A DNA stretch of 64,000 nt, taken from positions 62,001 through 126,000 of the forward strand of contig JBIQIY010000005.1 of the NCBI GenBank assembly GCA_044507775.1, written 5' to 3'. The translations under genes were made by a program, and so were the position numbers. The notes beneath the pieces were generated by a model, which saw only the letters and a program-made list of their open reading frames with translations, did not search any database and was not told the DNA's origin. The number at the start of each line of letters is the position of its first letter. Within the stretch, counting starts at the first letter, position 1. Shown piece by piece: positions 36,804 to 46,445 of this stretch. The stretch comes from Chryseosolibacter sp044507775. Its GTDB lineage: Bacteria; Bacteroidota; Bacteroidia; Cytophagales; Cyclobacteriaceae.

Positions 36804-37775
36804 TCAAGAGGGCCAGCCTTCTTTCATATAAAGTACTATCGCTGCCGTCACCATCAGGTTGATGATGGTAATAGGCAACAGGATTTTCCAGCCGAAGTCC
36901 ATAAGCTGATCATAACGCGGCCGCGGCAACGAGGCGCGAAGCAGAATGAATACGAATATGAACACGAACGTCTTGAGAATGAACCAGACGGCCGGTGGAA
37001 GGAAATCGGGTCCAAGCCATCCACCGAAGAACAGCGCAACGGTGAGGCTGGATATCAGTATGATTCCGACGTATTCCCCGACGAAAAACATTCCGAACTT
37101 CATTCCGGAGTATTCGGAGTGGAACCCGGCGATGATCTCGCTTTCCGATTCGGGGATATCAAAAGGAAGACGGTGTGTTTCGGCTATTCCTGCAATGAAG
37201 AAGATCACGAATCCTGCAAACTGCGGCACGACATACCACATACCCGCCTGTGATTCGACGATTGTGTGAAGGCTGAACGACCCGGAGAGGATGACCACCC
37301 CCATGATGGAAAGGCCCATGAAAACTTCGTATGAAATCATTTGCGCCGCTCCGCGCATGGCGCCGAGGAGCGCGTATTTGTTATTCGACGCCCATCCTCC
37401 CAGGATGATACTGTAGGCTCCCATGGAGGACGCCGCCAGAAAGAACAGGACGCCGATGTTGAGATCCGATACGATAAACCCGGGTGCAAATGGAATGATC
37501 ACAAAGCTCATGAGCGCGGCGATCATGACGATGGCGGGCGCGATGACGAAGACCTTGCGGTCGGCGAAGGGAGGGATCCAGTCCTCTTTGAAAAATAATT
37601 TCAGAGTATCAGCGAGAACGATCAGCAAGCCAAACGGGCCTGCGCGGTTCGGGCCGTAGCGGTCCTGCCAGAGGGCAAGGAGTCTCCGCTCAAGCCAGAT
37701 CAGCCCCGGCGCGACTGCCATGACGCCTCCGAGGACGACTGCAACGATTAAGATCGGATTTACAGGTTCATCCAT
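36804..37775 (-). CDS. nuoH: NADH-quinone oxidoreductase subunit H
   Basis: 323 residues, eight membrane helices. Family blocks: RYGPNRAGPFGLLIVLAD, GAMRGAAQMISYEVFMGLS, and PFDIPESESEIIAGFHSEYS (the E-rich loop lining the quinone chamber). It forms the quinone-binding heel between peripheral and membrane arms. Its start overlaps the end of nuoG by 8 bp. Confidence 0.95.
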   Translation of the reverse strand: MDEPVNPILIVAVVLGGVMAVAPGLIWLERRLLALWQDRYGPNRAGPFGLLIVLADTLKLFFKEDWIPPFADRKVFVIAPAIVMIAALMSFVIIPFAPGFIVSDLNIGVLFFLAASSMGAYSIILGGWASNNKYALLGAMRGAAQMISYEVFMGLSIMGVVILSGSFSLHTIVESQAGMWYVVPQFAGFVIFFIAGIAETHRLPFDIPESESEIIAGFHSEYSGMKFGMFFVGEYVGIILISSLTVALFFGGWLGPDFLPPAVWFILKTFVFIFVFILLRASLPRPRYDQLMDFGWKILLPITIINLMVTAAIVLYMKEGWPS

Positions 37776-40467
37776 GGGAAACGGTTTTTAAGATTGCCCA
37801 CGCGGGTAGATCGACAAAGGGAAGACCGGGAAGTCCGTACGGCATTCCTGCGATACCTTTGGAGATTGATCCACTGATCACGACAGGTAGCTCGTATGGT
37901 TGTTTGTTAACTTCAAACGACAGGGTCGATCCGGCCTGCAAGTTCAACTCCTGAGCATCTTCTGTGTTCACGAGTACGTAGCTTGCCGGAACCCGTTTTG
38001 CAACGGCTTTCCCGCGTGCGCTGAGTTCCTCGGAACCAAAGATGTGATGGAGCGCTACCAGCCAGAGATGGTCCTGTAAAGGAATGAATATCTCCGGGAG
38101 GTCGACGAAGTAGTTTGGCTGCGCTCCCGCCTGCGGTTCAATGAGTCTGAGACCCGGGTCTTCGCCGCGCAACGACCCGGCTATTTCTTCCTGATATTTG
38201 TTGATCGACTGCACGGAGTTCCAGCCGGGAGCCCAGAAGAATGGAATCATCGACGACGGGGGCTGACCGCGATACCCCTCCATGGTATAGCTGAGCGGCG
38301 AGTCCGGATCTTCGGGTGGTTTGTCTTCGCTGACGTGTATGTGTGCGTGCATGGCGGTTCGGCCGCTATAGCGATGCGGCTCGCGCGGTATTTTTTGCCC
38401 TGCGATGCGGAAATCGGGCGGTGGGGTAATACCATCCACTCCCTTGAGAATTGATTCGCGGGAAGAGAGGGCACGGGTGATGTCCTGGAAGTTTTTCCAT
38501 TGCATTATTTCGGGATTGGCTGCTTCGGCGCCGATCCGGAGTAACCATCTCCAGCTCTCCTGAATTAGCGGTGAGCATTCGTGTACCTGGAAAAACCGCT
38601 GGGCGCGGCCTTCGTTGTTCACGAGTGTGCCATCCGACTCGGCAAAAGTTCCGGCCGGAACGAGGATGCTTGCTTTGGCGCTCGTGGGCGTGGGAGTGTG
38701 ATCGATCACGATCACTTCCTTGCATTTGCCGAGGAATTTGTCCACGACCTCTGTCTTTGCATGGCGATAAAGGTCGTTTTCGATAATGATGACGGTGTCG
38801 GCGTGATTATTTATGACGGCGTTGAAAGCCGAGTTAAGGCGGTGACCGCTCATCATGGCGAGACCCATCGAGTTGCATTCGGGCAACGTCATGACGATAC
38901 CCGTTGACGGGTTCTTCTTGTGTAAGGCCCAGGCGACGTTCGCTGCCGCCTTTATGACCGTTGCGCAGTCGCAGGACATTCCGGAAATGATGACAGGCCG
39001 CTTTGCCGCCAATAACGCGTCAGCTATGCGCTGGGCGAGGTCCGCCACTTCTTCCCGCAACCGCTCCACGGGCGGGAGTGTAGGGTCGAGCAGGTGCGCA
39101 ATCGCGAATCCCAGTCGTGCAAGGTCGTCTGGCGCAGCGTGAAAGGTGCCGGTAGCCACCTCGTGAAGTTTTGTCTCGGATACGGTTGCAATGAACAGGG
39201 GTCCTTTTTCATCCTGAATGATTTCCCGCGCGGCGGCATCGTGCCATTCCGGTATGGAAGCCTGCGATATTTCCTCCAGTGGTTTTTGTCGCACCGCCTG
39301 GCGCACAGCCAACGCCATCATGGGCGCGGTGTTGGTCAGGTCTTCACCGAGAATGAAAACCGCATCCGCTTTTTCGACTTCACGCATGGAAGGTGTTCGC
39401 GCCGGCCCCTCCCTCAGCACTTTGAGGACGAGCTCGGCGAGATTGTGTTCATCGACGGAAACACCGTGATAAAAATTATCTTCACCCACGAGCGCCCGAA
39501 GCGCGAAGTTCGATTGAAGTGACGCGCGCGGCGACCCAATGCCAATTACCTTGTTGTTTTTTACAATTTCGGAAAGATCGGCAACAACCCTTTCAGCATC
39601 GGCTGGCACTTCGCGGATCAGTGGTTCGCGGATGCGGTCGGGCGCGTTTGTAAACTCGTAGCCGAACCGTCCCCGGTCGCACAGGAAGTAGCCGTTGACG
39701 TCGCCGTGATAACGGGCGGTGATGGAGCGAAGGCCTCCGTAGCGTTCGCCCGCAATGGTGTTGCACCCCAGGCTGCAATGCTGACAAATAGAAGGCGCCG
39801 CCGTAAGATCCCACTTTCGCGTGTAATGCTGTTTCAGTGTTTTATCAGTGAATACGCCTGTGGGGCACACTTCCGCCAGGTTGCCGCTGAATTCGTTTTG
39901 GAGCGTTCCGTCTTCATGCCTTCCAAAGTAAACATGGTTTTTCGATGCGAATGCTTCCAGGTCGTGACCTCCGGCGTAATCGCGGTAGAAGCGCACGCAA
40001 CGGTAGCATTGTATGCAGCGGTTCATCTCGTGATTGAGGAACGGCCCGAGATTCTGGTTCTCATAGGTGCGTTTGTTGTACCGGAACCTTCGGTAAGCAT
40101 GGCCCGTCATTACCGTCATGTCCTGGAGGTGGCACGATCCACCTTCGTCGCAAACCGCGCAATCATGTGGGTGATTCGTCATCAGCCACTCGATAACATT
40201 CGACCGGAAAGCAGTGGCTTCTTCGTCGGCGATCGATATGCGCTGGTTATCGGCGACGGGCTCCATGCACGACATGATGAGTCGACCTTTCTTATCTTCC
40301 TCGTTCTTATAAACTTTGATGGCGCACTGGCGGCAGGCTCCCACCGAACCAAGGGCGGGATGCCAGCAGAAGTAGGGCAGGTCAAAACCCAGCGAAAGGC
40401 ACGTCTCCAGGATGTTCTTTCCGGGTTTTACTTCGTAAGGCTTGCCGTCAATATATAGTGTTGCCAT
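37768..40467 (-). CDS. nuoG: NADH-quinone oxidoreductase subunit G
   Basis: 899 residues. N-terminal 2Fe-2S domain (CWHPALGSVGACRQC...MSC), the His-ligated 4Fe-4S motif HPHDCAVCDEGGSC (N5), CIQCYRCVRFYRDY (N4) and CQHCSLGC with a distal Cys (N7, present in E. coli-type enzymes), followed by a molybdopterin-oxidoreductase-like domain without evident cofactor residues. It is part of the NADH-oxidising module. Gap to nuoF 31 bp. Confidence 0.94.
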   Translation of the reverse strand: MATLYIDGKPYEVKPGKNILETCLSLGFDLPYFCWHPALGSVGACRQCAIKVYKNEEDKKGRLIMSCMEPVADNQRISIADEEATAFRSNVIEWLMTNHPHDCAVCDEGGSCHLQDMTVMTGHAYRRFRYNKRTYENQNLGPFLNHEMNRCIQCYRCVRFYRDYAGGHDLEAFASKNHVYFGRHEDGTLQNEFSGNLAEVCPTGVFTDKTLKQHYTRKWDLTAAPSICQHCSLGCNTIAGERYGGLRSITARYHGDVNGYFLCDRGRFGYEFTNAPDRIREPLIREVPADAERVVADLSEIVKNNKVIGIGSPRASLQSNFALRALVGEDNFYHGVSVDEHNLAELVLKVLREGPARTPSMREVEKADAVFILGEDLTNTAPMMALAVRQAVRQKPLEEISQASIPEWHDAAAREIIQDEKGPLFIATVSETKLHEVATGTFHAAPDDLARLGFAIAHLLDPTLPPVERLREEVADLAQRIADALLAAKRPVIISGMSCDCATVIKAAANVAWALHKKNPSTGIVMTLPECNSMGLAMMSGHRLNSAFNAVINNHADTVIIIENDLYRHAKTEVVDKFLGKCKEVIVIDHTPTPTSAKASILVPAGTFAESDGTLVNNEGRAQRFFQVHECSPLIQESWRWLLRIGAEAANPEIMQWKNFQDITRALSSRESILKGVDGITPPPDFRIAGQKIPREPHRYSGRTAMHAHIHVSEDKPPEDPDSPLSYTMEGYRGQPPSSMIPFFWAPGWNSVQSINKYQEEIAGSLRGEDPGLRLIEPQAGAQPNYFVDLPEIFIPLQDHLWLVALHHIFGSEELSARGKAVAKRVPASYVLVNTEDAQELNLQAGSTLSFEVNKQPYELPVVISGSISKGIAGMPYGLPGLPFVDLPAWAILKTVSHG

Positions 40468-40498
40468 AGTCAGTCAGTAGATGTTGTTGCTCGCTAAC

Positions 40499-41767
40499 TT
40501 ATTTCCAGGGGCATTTGTGATCGTGTATGTGTTGCTCGAAATCGTCTCTGAAATATTTCATTGCACTTTGCAGCGGTTCCATTGCTCCGGGCGCCAGGGC
40601 GCAAAATGTATGGCCGGGTCCGAGCGCCTTTGTGTGAAGCTCCAGAAGATGGAGGTCCTCTTCTCTTCCCAGTCCTTCGTCCAGCGAAGAAAGTATTTTC
40701 GACACCCACGGAAGACCTTCGCGACAAGGCGTACAAAAACCGCATGACTCCTGCGCAAAAAATGCTTCGAGGTTCTGCACGAATCCCACGGGACAGGTCT
40801 TATCGTCGAGGATGATGAGCGTACCGGTTCCAAGCCTGCTTCCCGCCGCAGCGATGGAAGTATAGTCCATCTTGACGTCAAGGTGTTCCTCGACGAGGAA
40901 GTCGGTGGAAGCGCCGCCGGGGAGTGCGCCTTTGAATTTCAGTCCGTCAAGCATCCCGCCTGCGTGCTCTTCGATCAGTTCGCGCATCGTCACTCCCATC
41001 GGAAGTTCCCACGCACCGGGACGTTTTACTTTTCCACTGACGCCGTACAGTTTTGTTCCCGCATCCTGTGTGAGGCTGAGACCGCGAAACCAATCCGCAC
41101 CTTTGTTGATGATGTGCGGGATGTTGCAGAGAGTTTCGACATTATTCACGATGGTCGGTTTTCCGAACAGACCACTTACCTGCGGGAACGGGGGCTTGGC
41201 GCGCGGAGTAGCACGCTTGCCTTCCAGTGAATTCAGCAGCGCAGTCTCTTCGCCGCACATATAGCGCCCCACACCGGTGTGAAGATGCATGTCGAGATCG
41301 TATCCGGATCCCAGAATATTTTTTCCGAGGTAGCCGGCGGCGTAAGCCTCCTGAATTGCCTCTTCAATGGCGTGGGCAGCCGTATGATATGCCCAGCGCA
41401 AAAAGACGAATGACTGGTCGGCCTGGATTGCGAAGGCGGAAACGATCATGCCTTCGATAAGTTGGTGCGGAGTGCTTTCGAGCAGGATGCGGTCTTTAAA
41501 AGTTCCGGGCTCCATTTCATCAGCGTTCGCAATGAGATATTTCGGCCGCGACTCATTCTGTGGCACGAAGCTCCATTTAAGTCCGGTGGCAAAGCCTGCG
41601 CCCCCACGGCCTCGCAGGTTGGATTCCTTGACCAGATCGACGATGGATTTCGGCGACATTCCCTGCATCACTTTCCGCAGCGCTTGATAGCCACCGGCTT
41701 GTTCGTACTCCTTCAAAGAGAGCGGACGACGGTCCTCGCGAATATGTTCAGTCAGCGGTTTCTCCAT
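40499..41767 (-). CDS. nuoF: NADH-quinone oxidoreductase subunit F
   Basis: 422 residues. FMN/NADH-binding GRGGAGFATGLKWSF and NADEMEPGTFKDR, and the N3 cluster motif ESCGFCTPCREG near the C-terminus. It accepts hydride from NADH and feeds the iron-sulfur chain. The start ATG lies 24 bp after the nuoE stop. Confidence 0.95.
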   Translation of the reverse strand: MEKPLTEHIREDRRPLSLKEYEQAGGYQALRKVMQGMSPKSIVDLVKESNLRGRGGAGFATGLKWSFVPQNESRPKYLIANADEMEPGTFKDRILLESTPHQLIEGMIVSAFAIQADQSFVFLRWAYHTAAHAIEEAIQEAYAAGYLGKNILGSGYDLDMHLHTGVGRYMCGEETALLNSLEGKRATPRAKPPFPQVSGLFGKPTIVNNVETLCNIPHIINKGADWFRGLSLTQDAGTKLYGVSGKVKRPGAWELPMGVTMRELIEEHAGGMLDGLKFKGALPGGASTDFLVEEHLDVKMDYTSIAAAGSRLGTGTLIILDDKTCPVGFVQNLEAFFAQESCGFCTPCREGLPWVSKILSSLDEGLGREEDLHLLELHTKALGPGHTFCALAPGAMEPLQSAMKYFRDDFEQHIHDHKCPWK

Positions 41768-41791
41768 GGCTACCTACGTGAGCAGTTGGGG

Positions 41792-42256
41792 TTATGAATA
41801 TTTTTCCAGAATTCCGTCAAGTTGTTCGATCGTTACATTTTTGTGCAGGTCGTTGTCTATCATCAGGGCCGGCGCGGTGTCGCAGGTTCCCAGACAGCAG
41901 TTGGGAAGAAGTGTGAACCGGTCGTCGGAGGTTGTCTCCCCGTATTTGATCCCGAGTTTGTTCGAGAGATGTTCGCGGATCTGATCGTATCCCATCACCC
42001 AGCAACTGATGCTGTCGCAAAGAAGAATGATGTGGCGACCGACGGGCCGGCGAAACAACAGGTTATAGAACGTAGCCACCGAATCCAGTTCCTCGGCGGA
42101 CATTTCCATATACGCGGCCACATCGCGGAGACTTTCATCTGAAATCCAACGGCGATGCTGCTGTACAACCTTCAGCGCTTCAATGCACGCGGATTTCCGC
42201 ACCGGCATCATGCTGATGGCTTTTTCAATATCGATTTTTTCTTCCGCTGTCAACAT
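41792..42256 (-). CDS. nuoE: NADH-quinone oxidoreductase subunit E
   Basis: 154 residues, thioredoxin-like 2Fe-2S protein. The four cluster N1a cysteines are in CDSISC (C-x4-C) and NCCLGTC (C-x3-C, using the second and third Cys). It pairs with NuoF; N1a may buffer the flavin semiquinone. 29 bp after nuoCD. Confidence 0.94.
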   Translation of the reverse strand: MLTAEEKIDIEKAISMMPVRKSACIEALKVVQQHRRWISDESLRDVAAYMEMSAEELDSVATFYNLLFRRPVGRHIILLCDSISCWVMGYDQIREHLSNKLGIKYGETTSDDRFTLLPNCCLGTCDTAPALMIDNDLHKNVTIEQLDGILEKYS

Positions 42257-42285
42257 ATTGTCAATCGTATTCCAGTTACAACTTA

Positions 42286-44034
42286 TTACCGGTCAATATC
42301 CGCCAGCACGTAGTCCATTGCTCCGAGGATGCTCAGCAAATCAGCTACAGAGTATCCGCGGCTTATGTAGGGCATCATCTGCATATGCGGGAACGACGGA
42401 GTGCGGACTCTCACTCGGTAAGGCGATGTGTTTCCATCGCTGATGCCGTAGAAGCTGTAGGCGCCCTTCGTTCCTTCGATGCAGCTCATTGCTTCCCCCG
42501 GTGGGATCACAGGTCCCCAACTTACACTGAGGAAGTGGGTGATCAGTGTTTCGATATCCTGCATCGTATGTTTCTTGACCGGGGGAGTCGTCAGCGGATG
42601 GTCAGACTTGTACGCACCCGCGGGCATATTCTTGAGGCATTGCTCGATGATTCGAAGGCTCTGGCGCATTTCCGCAACGCGCACGACTGCGCGGTCATAG
42701 CAATCTCCATTTTGCGCGACGGGAATTTCGAAATCGAATTTTTCATAGCCGGAGTGCGGCTGTTTCTTGCGGAAGTCCCAATCCAGGCCGCAAGCGCGGA
42801 GGTTCGGACCTGTAACGCCCCATTCGATAGCTTCATCCGCGGTAAAGATTCCGATCCCCACCGTTCGCGCCTTGAAAATGGAATTGCGCATCACCAGGTT
42901 GTCGTATTCCTTGAGTCTTTTCGGAAAGTAATCCACGAAACGCTGCACCAATGTTTCCCATCCGATGGGAAGGTCTTGCGCTACGCCGCCGATTCGGAAC
43001 CAGTTCGGGTGCATGCGGCCGCCGCATACAGCTTCGATGACATCGAAAACCTTTTCTCTGTCCGAGAACATATAGAAGACTGGCGAGAGTTGCCCGACGT
43101 CCTGCGCAAACGTTCCATACCACACGAGGTGACTGGCGATCCGGAAAAATTCGCAGAGCATGACCCGGATGACCTGCGCGCGTTCGGGAATTTGTATGCC
43201 CGCGAGTTTCTCAACAGCCAGCAGGTAAGCGAGGTTGTTGTTTACACCACCTAGATAGTCGATGCGGTCGGTGTAGGGAATATAGGTGTGCCACGATTGA
43301 CGCTCCGCCATTTTTTCCGCACCGCGGTGATGGAATCCAATATCGGGAACGATGTCGACGATGTCCTCGCCGTCGAGTTGCAGCACCAGGCGCAGCACGC
43401 CGTGTGTGCCCGGGTGTTGAGGACCGATGTTGAGAAACATGAAGTCTGATTCGTCGCTGTGCCGCGACATTCCCCAGTCTTCCGGTTTGAACTTCAGTGC
43501 CGCTTGCTCGCGATCGACCTTTTCGTCATAGAGCCTGAATGGCCCCATCTCGGTTGCCCGGGCCGGGTGTTCCTTGCGCAAGGGGTGACCTTCCCATGTC
43601 AACGGCATGAGTATGCGGCGCAGGTTGGGGTGTCCCTCGAAGCGGATGCCGAACATGTCGAATGCTTCGCGCTCGTACCAGTTCGCGTTTTCCCAAAGTC
43701 CGGAGATGCTCGGCGCGGAGGGATATTCTCCTTGCAAGGCACACTTCAGGCGGATGAAGCTGTTGCGGTTGAACGAGTAAAGGTGGTAAACCAGGGTGAA
43801 GTTCCTGGAAGGATACCCGTTGTGCAGTGTGCGGGTGCGCTCGTCGATGGCGGTAAGATCGTACAGTAAGAGGTATGGCTGAGGGATTTCACGCTTCAGA
43901 AAGGTGAGGACCTCCCTTAGTTTGTCCAACGGGAGCCAAAGGGTGAGGATCTCATCCCTGGTTACTTGTTCGGTGAAATTGCTTTCGCCAAACTTTGACC
44001 TTAATTGCTCTGTTGGACTGATGGTTTTTTCCAT
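42286..44034 (-). CDS. nuoCD: Fused NADH-quinone oxidoreductase subunit C/D
   Basis: 582 residues in one frame. Residues 1-180 are NuoC (30-kDa subunit; ENANWYEREAFDMFGIRFEG and HPNLRRILMPLTWEGHPLRK). After a short linker, residues 190-582 are NuoD (49-kDa; NIGPQHPGTHGVLRLVLQLD, DIGFHHRGAEKMAE, CYDRAVVRVAEMRQS). NuoD forms the quinone pocket with NuoB and NuoH. The fusion is as in E. coli; many Bacteroidota also carry separate nuoC and nuoD in another complex I operon, so this may be one of two copies in the genome. Confidence 0.95.
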   Translation of the reverse strand: MEKTISPTEQLRSKFGESNFTEQVTRDEILTLWLPLDKLREVLTFLKREIPQPYLLLYDLTAIDERTRTLHNGYPSRNFTLVYHLYSFNRNSFIRLKCALQGEYPSAPSISGLWENANWYEREAFDMFGIRFEGHPNLRRILMPLTWEGHPLRKEHPARATEMGPFRLYDEKVDREQAALKFKPEDWGMSRHSDESDFMFLNIGPQHPGTHGVLRLVLQLDGEDIVDIVPDIGFHHRGAEKMAERQSWHTYIPYTDRIDYLGGVNNNLAYLLAVEKLAGIQIPERAQVIRVMLCEFFRIASHLVWYGTFAQDVGQLSPVFYMFSDREKVFDVIEAVCGGRMHPNWFRIGGVAQDLPIGWETLVQRFVDYFPKRLKEYDNLVMRNSIFKARTVGIGIFTADEAIEWGVTGPNLRACGLDWDFRKKQPHSGYEKFDFEIPVAQNGDCYDRAVVRVAEMRQSLRIIEQCLKNMPAGAYKSDHPLTTPPVKKHTMQDIETLITHFLSVSWGPVIPPGEAMSCIEGTKGAYSFYGISDGNTSPYRVRVRTPSFPHMQMMPYISRGYSVADLLSILGAMDYVLADIDR

Positions 44035-44084
44035 AACACTCCGGCGTGTCTTGCGCCTTTGTTTTATTTCGGCAAAATATTTTC

Positions 44085-44119
44085 GTGAGTAGTGAGTGGT
44101 GAGTAGTGAGTAGTGACTA
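44085..44119. repeat. Heptamer tandem repeat (GTGAGTA family), five units
   Basis: GTGAGTA, GTGAGTG, GTGAGTA, GTGAGTA, GTGACTA, in the 172-bp space between nuoB and nuoCD. Confidence 0.8.
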
Positions 44120-44179
44120 CTCCTGCGTCATCGTAACTTATATGCTCATCGTAGCTGGTACTTAAATCGGAACACATTG

Positions 44180-44207
44180 AACTTAAAACTTATAACTTAC
44201 AACTAAC
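44180..44207. repeat. Heptamer tandem repeat (AACTTAN family), four units
   Basis: AACTTAA, AACTTAT, AACTTAC, AACTAAC, the complement of the GTAAGTT family found between nuoL and nuoM. It ends exactly at the first base of the nuoB stop triplet (44207-44209), 60 bp from the GTGAGTA array. Confidence 0.7.
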
Positions 44208-44839
44208 TAAATTTCGTCCGGGGACTTAAACGTGGTCATTTCCTGTCTCCTATCGTGTCGTCTTTCCTTGACTGAAACTTTTTCTGGCCGGATGACGCCT
44301 TGTTCTCCAATCACCCAGCTGAGGGGTCGCTTTTCTTTCCCCACTGATTCTGTCAGGAGAACAAGTCCGTCGATGAAGGCGTCGGGTCTCGGTGGGCAGC
44401 CGGGGACGTACACGTCGACGGGCAAGAACTTGTCGACACCCTGTACGACGCTGTAGATATCGTACATTCCGCCGGAGTTGGCGCAGGACCCCATGGAGAT
44501 CACCCATCTCGGCTCCATCATTTGTTCGTGCAGCCGCTTGATGATAGGCGCCATTTTAATAAACACCGTGCCTGCGATGATCATGACATCGGCTTCACGG
44601 GGTGTACCCCGGATCACCTCAGCGCCGAATCGTGCCACATCGTATTTGGGAGTCATGCTGGTTGCCATTTCCACGAAACAGCACGATAGTCCGAAGTGGA
44701 AAGGCCACAGTGAATTCTTCCTGCCCCAGGACAGGAGGTCCTGAACTGTCGTGAGCATGATACTTTGCTTCATGGTCTCTTCCATGGAGCTTGTGCCTTT
44801 TACAGTTTGTTCGTCAGGTTTGCTCAGCCACCAGTTCAT
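44207..44839 (-). CDS. nuoB: NADH-quinone oxidoreductase subunit B
   Basis: 210 residues. Cluster N2 ligands lie in GLSCCFVEMA (adjacent cysteines), GSCANSGGMY and VPGCPPRPDAFIDGL. N2 is the last cluster before quinone. The protein has a charged C-terminal extension (VKERRHDRRQEMTTF) beyond the core. 11 bp after nuoA. The stop codon touches a heptamer repeat array, so the tail may have been shaped by it. Confidence 0.95.
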   Translation of the reverse strand: MNWWLSKPDEQTVKGTSSMEETMKQSIMLTTVQDLLSWGRKNSLWPFHFGLSCCFVEMATSMTPKYDVARFGAEVIRGTPREADVMIIAGTVFIKMAPIIKRLHEQMMEPRWVISMGSCANSGGMYDIYSVVQGVDKFLPVDVYVPGCPPRPDAFIDGLVLLTESVGKEKRPLSWVIGEQGVIRPEKVSVKERRHDRRQEMTTFKSPDEI

Positions 44840-44850
44840 TTTGCTAGGAG

Positions 44851-45285
44851 TTATTGAGAGTTGACAGATTCAGTTTTTGAAATCGCTTTCGACTTCTTCG
44901 TTAATTTCTTGTAGGCTTTGAGGATTCCGCCGCCATCGGGACCGAAGTCGAGTGCGCCGTTCCTCCATTCGTAGATGAGAACCACGAAGAGCAGGATGAC
45001 GAAGATCATGACGCCGAAATAGCCGTACCATCCGAGCTCCTGGAAAGCGATGGCCCAGCTGACGATAAAGATCGTCTCGACGTCAAAGATGACGAATAGC
45101 ATGGCGATGAGATAGAACTGTGATGAGAAGCGCAAACGGGCGGAACCGGCGCTCACAATGCCACCTTCATAGGGCGCTTCAGTGGCTCGTTCTTTGTGGC
45201 GTTGTCCCAATACAAAAGAAAGGCCTAGCATTAAACATACCAGGCTGAGAACGATAGCCCCATAAACGAGAATGGGCCAAAGCAT
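44851..45285 (-). CDS. nuoA: NADH-quinone oxidoreductase subunit A
   Basis: 144 residues from ATG 45285; a TTG at 45309 would add eight residues before the membrane helix and is less likely. Three membrane helices, with APYEGGIVSAGSARLRFSSQ in the conserved loop and VIFDVETIFIVSWA (conserved acidic residues). First gene of the operon. The C-terminal tail is basic and longer than in most NuoA proteins. Confidence 0.94.
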   Translation of the reverse strand: MLWPILVYGAIVLSLVCLMLGLSFVLGQRHKERATEAPYEGGIVSAGSARLRFSSQFYLIAMLFVIFDVETIFIVSWAIAFQELGWYGYFGVMIFVILLFVVLIYEWRNGALDFGPDGGGILKAYKKLTKKSKAISKTESVNSQ

Positions 45286-45313
45286 TTCGGTTTTTTCTAA
45301 GCTATCCAAAATT

Positions 45314-45330
45314 GTTTGCCTCCGGCAAAC
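45314..45330. terminator. Hairpin between the CBS gene and nuoA
   Basis: GTTTGCC/GGCAAAC with a 3-nt loop, 29 bp upstream of the nuoA ATG. On the minus strand it is followed by AATTTTGG. It may end CBS-gene transcripts or form part of the nuo leader; the weak T-run leaves this open. Confidence 0.35.
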
Positions 45331-45415
45331 CTATTTTGAGTTCTTAAGAAATAAACAACCTACTGCACTTCTTCGTCTGCGCGTACTTCAATAAGCACGG
45401 GCGAGTACAATACGA

Positions 45416-45844
45416 TCAATGTTGGATGTATTGTTCCAGGTTCTCAATAATGAATTTCTGCTCGTTAATTATATATCGTACCACATCCCCCATGGAAACG
45501 ACCCCGAGTATCTGGCCGTTTTCCATGACAGGAAGGTGTCGGATCTTTTTGCCGGCCATGATGCGCATGCAGTCTTCAATGCTGCTCTCGCAGGTGACCG
45601 TGACAGGTCGTTCGGTCATAATTTCGCCGATCGATGTCTCTTTGGATGATTTTCCCCGTAACGCAAGTTTGCGGGCATAGTGGCGTTCTGTGAAAATTCC
45701 GCGAAATTTTCCGTCGTCTATAACCAGTAATGCTCCGATATTTTTCTCAAGCATGACCTTGAGCGCCTGATACACCGTGACAGTGGAGGGAACAGAGTAG
45801 ATTTCGTTGCCCTTCGTCTGAATAATATTTCTGACTTTTCCCAT
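45416..45844 (-). CDS. Two-CBS-domain protein
   Basis: 142 residues made of two CBS motifs: about 8-65 (VTVYQALKVMLEKNIGALLV, FRGIFTERHYARKLAL) and 75-130 (IMTERPVTVTCESSIEDCMR, IRHLPVMENGQILGVVSMGD). Stand-alone CBS pairs bind adenine nucleotides (AMP, ATP, NADH) and regulate partners, or sense energy state. It lies upstream of the nuo operon on the same strand, 130 bp away; a link to respiration is suggestive only. Confidence 0.9.
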   Translation of the reverse strand: MGKVRNIIQTKGNEIYSVPSTVTVYQALKVMLEKNIGALLVIDDGKFRGIFTERHYARKLALRGKSSKETSIGEIMTERPVTVTCESSIEDCMRIMAGKKIRHLPVMENGQILGVVSMGDVVRYIINEQKFIIENLEQYIQH

Positions 45845-46445
45845 AGTACAGGTGGTTTAAGGGTGACGATTGAAGGTAAATCAATTATTGGAAAAAACAA
45901 ACGATTTCGGACAATCCTTTGCGGGATTTTGGAATACCGGTATTTTTTTACTGTAGATGCTCCGGGTTCTGCACAGCAAGGGCTACGGAGGGCCTGAGTG
46001 CCGGGAATACAATCATCGAAGAAGGATAGGGGTATGGTTGCCTGCAGGAAATGCGAAGAAGCCCGGCAAACGACCGCGGCAGAAAGACTCCGATTGTTGG
46101 TATATATAAATGGAGTGGTCGGGTGCCGTATTTTCCAGTCTCGCGATGCCGCCAACCGCTCGTGCCCCGCGCACAACTTCCTGAAAGTTCGCACTGAATC
46201 GCCTTGCGGTCATATCACGAAAAGGGGCGCAAACTGCATTGGATCGAGCTACAGCAAAAACTTTCAGGAAGTTTTTCCTTGCCGCCGCTTTAGCTTCTGG
46301 CTTGGTATGGAATTTTTAAATCCTTCGGAAGACAGATCCTTGCGATCCTGGCGGGAATCGAGGTTTCGGGGAACGAAAACAACATCGTCGCCAGCAACTA
46401 CCTGTTGGTTTATATGGATGCTTTAATCATTCTTGACCAAACGAC
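45845..46445. other. 601-bp region with no clear gene; paired AACTTnnnnnAAGTT sites
   Basis: No frame here shows a known protein. Two 15-bp sites, 46175-46189 (AACTTCCTGAAAGTT) and 46259-46273 (its exact reverse complement), fit AACTT-N5-AAGTT and are 84 bp apart, so they could be twin operators or the arms of a large stem. The rightmost 155 bp holds a short open frame described separately. Confidence 0.4.

Noticed and set aside
45998..46426. 142-codon plus-strand frame before the Hsp20-like gene
   Set aside because: Cys/Arg/Ser-rich random-looking sequence; the last part conflicts with a better frame that ends at the next gene's ATG.
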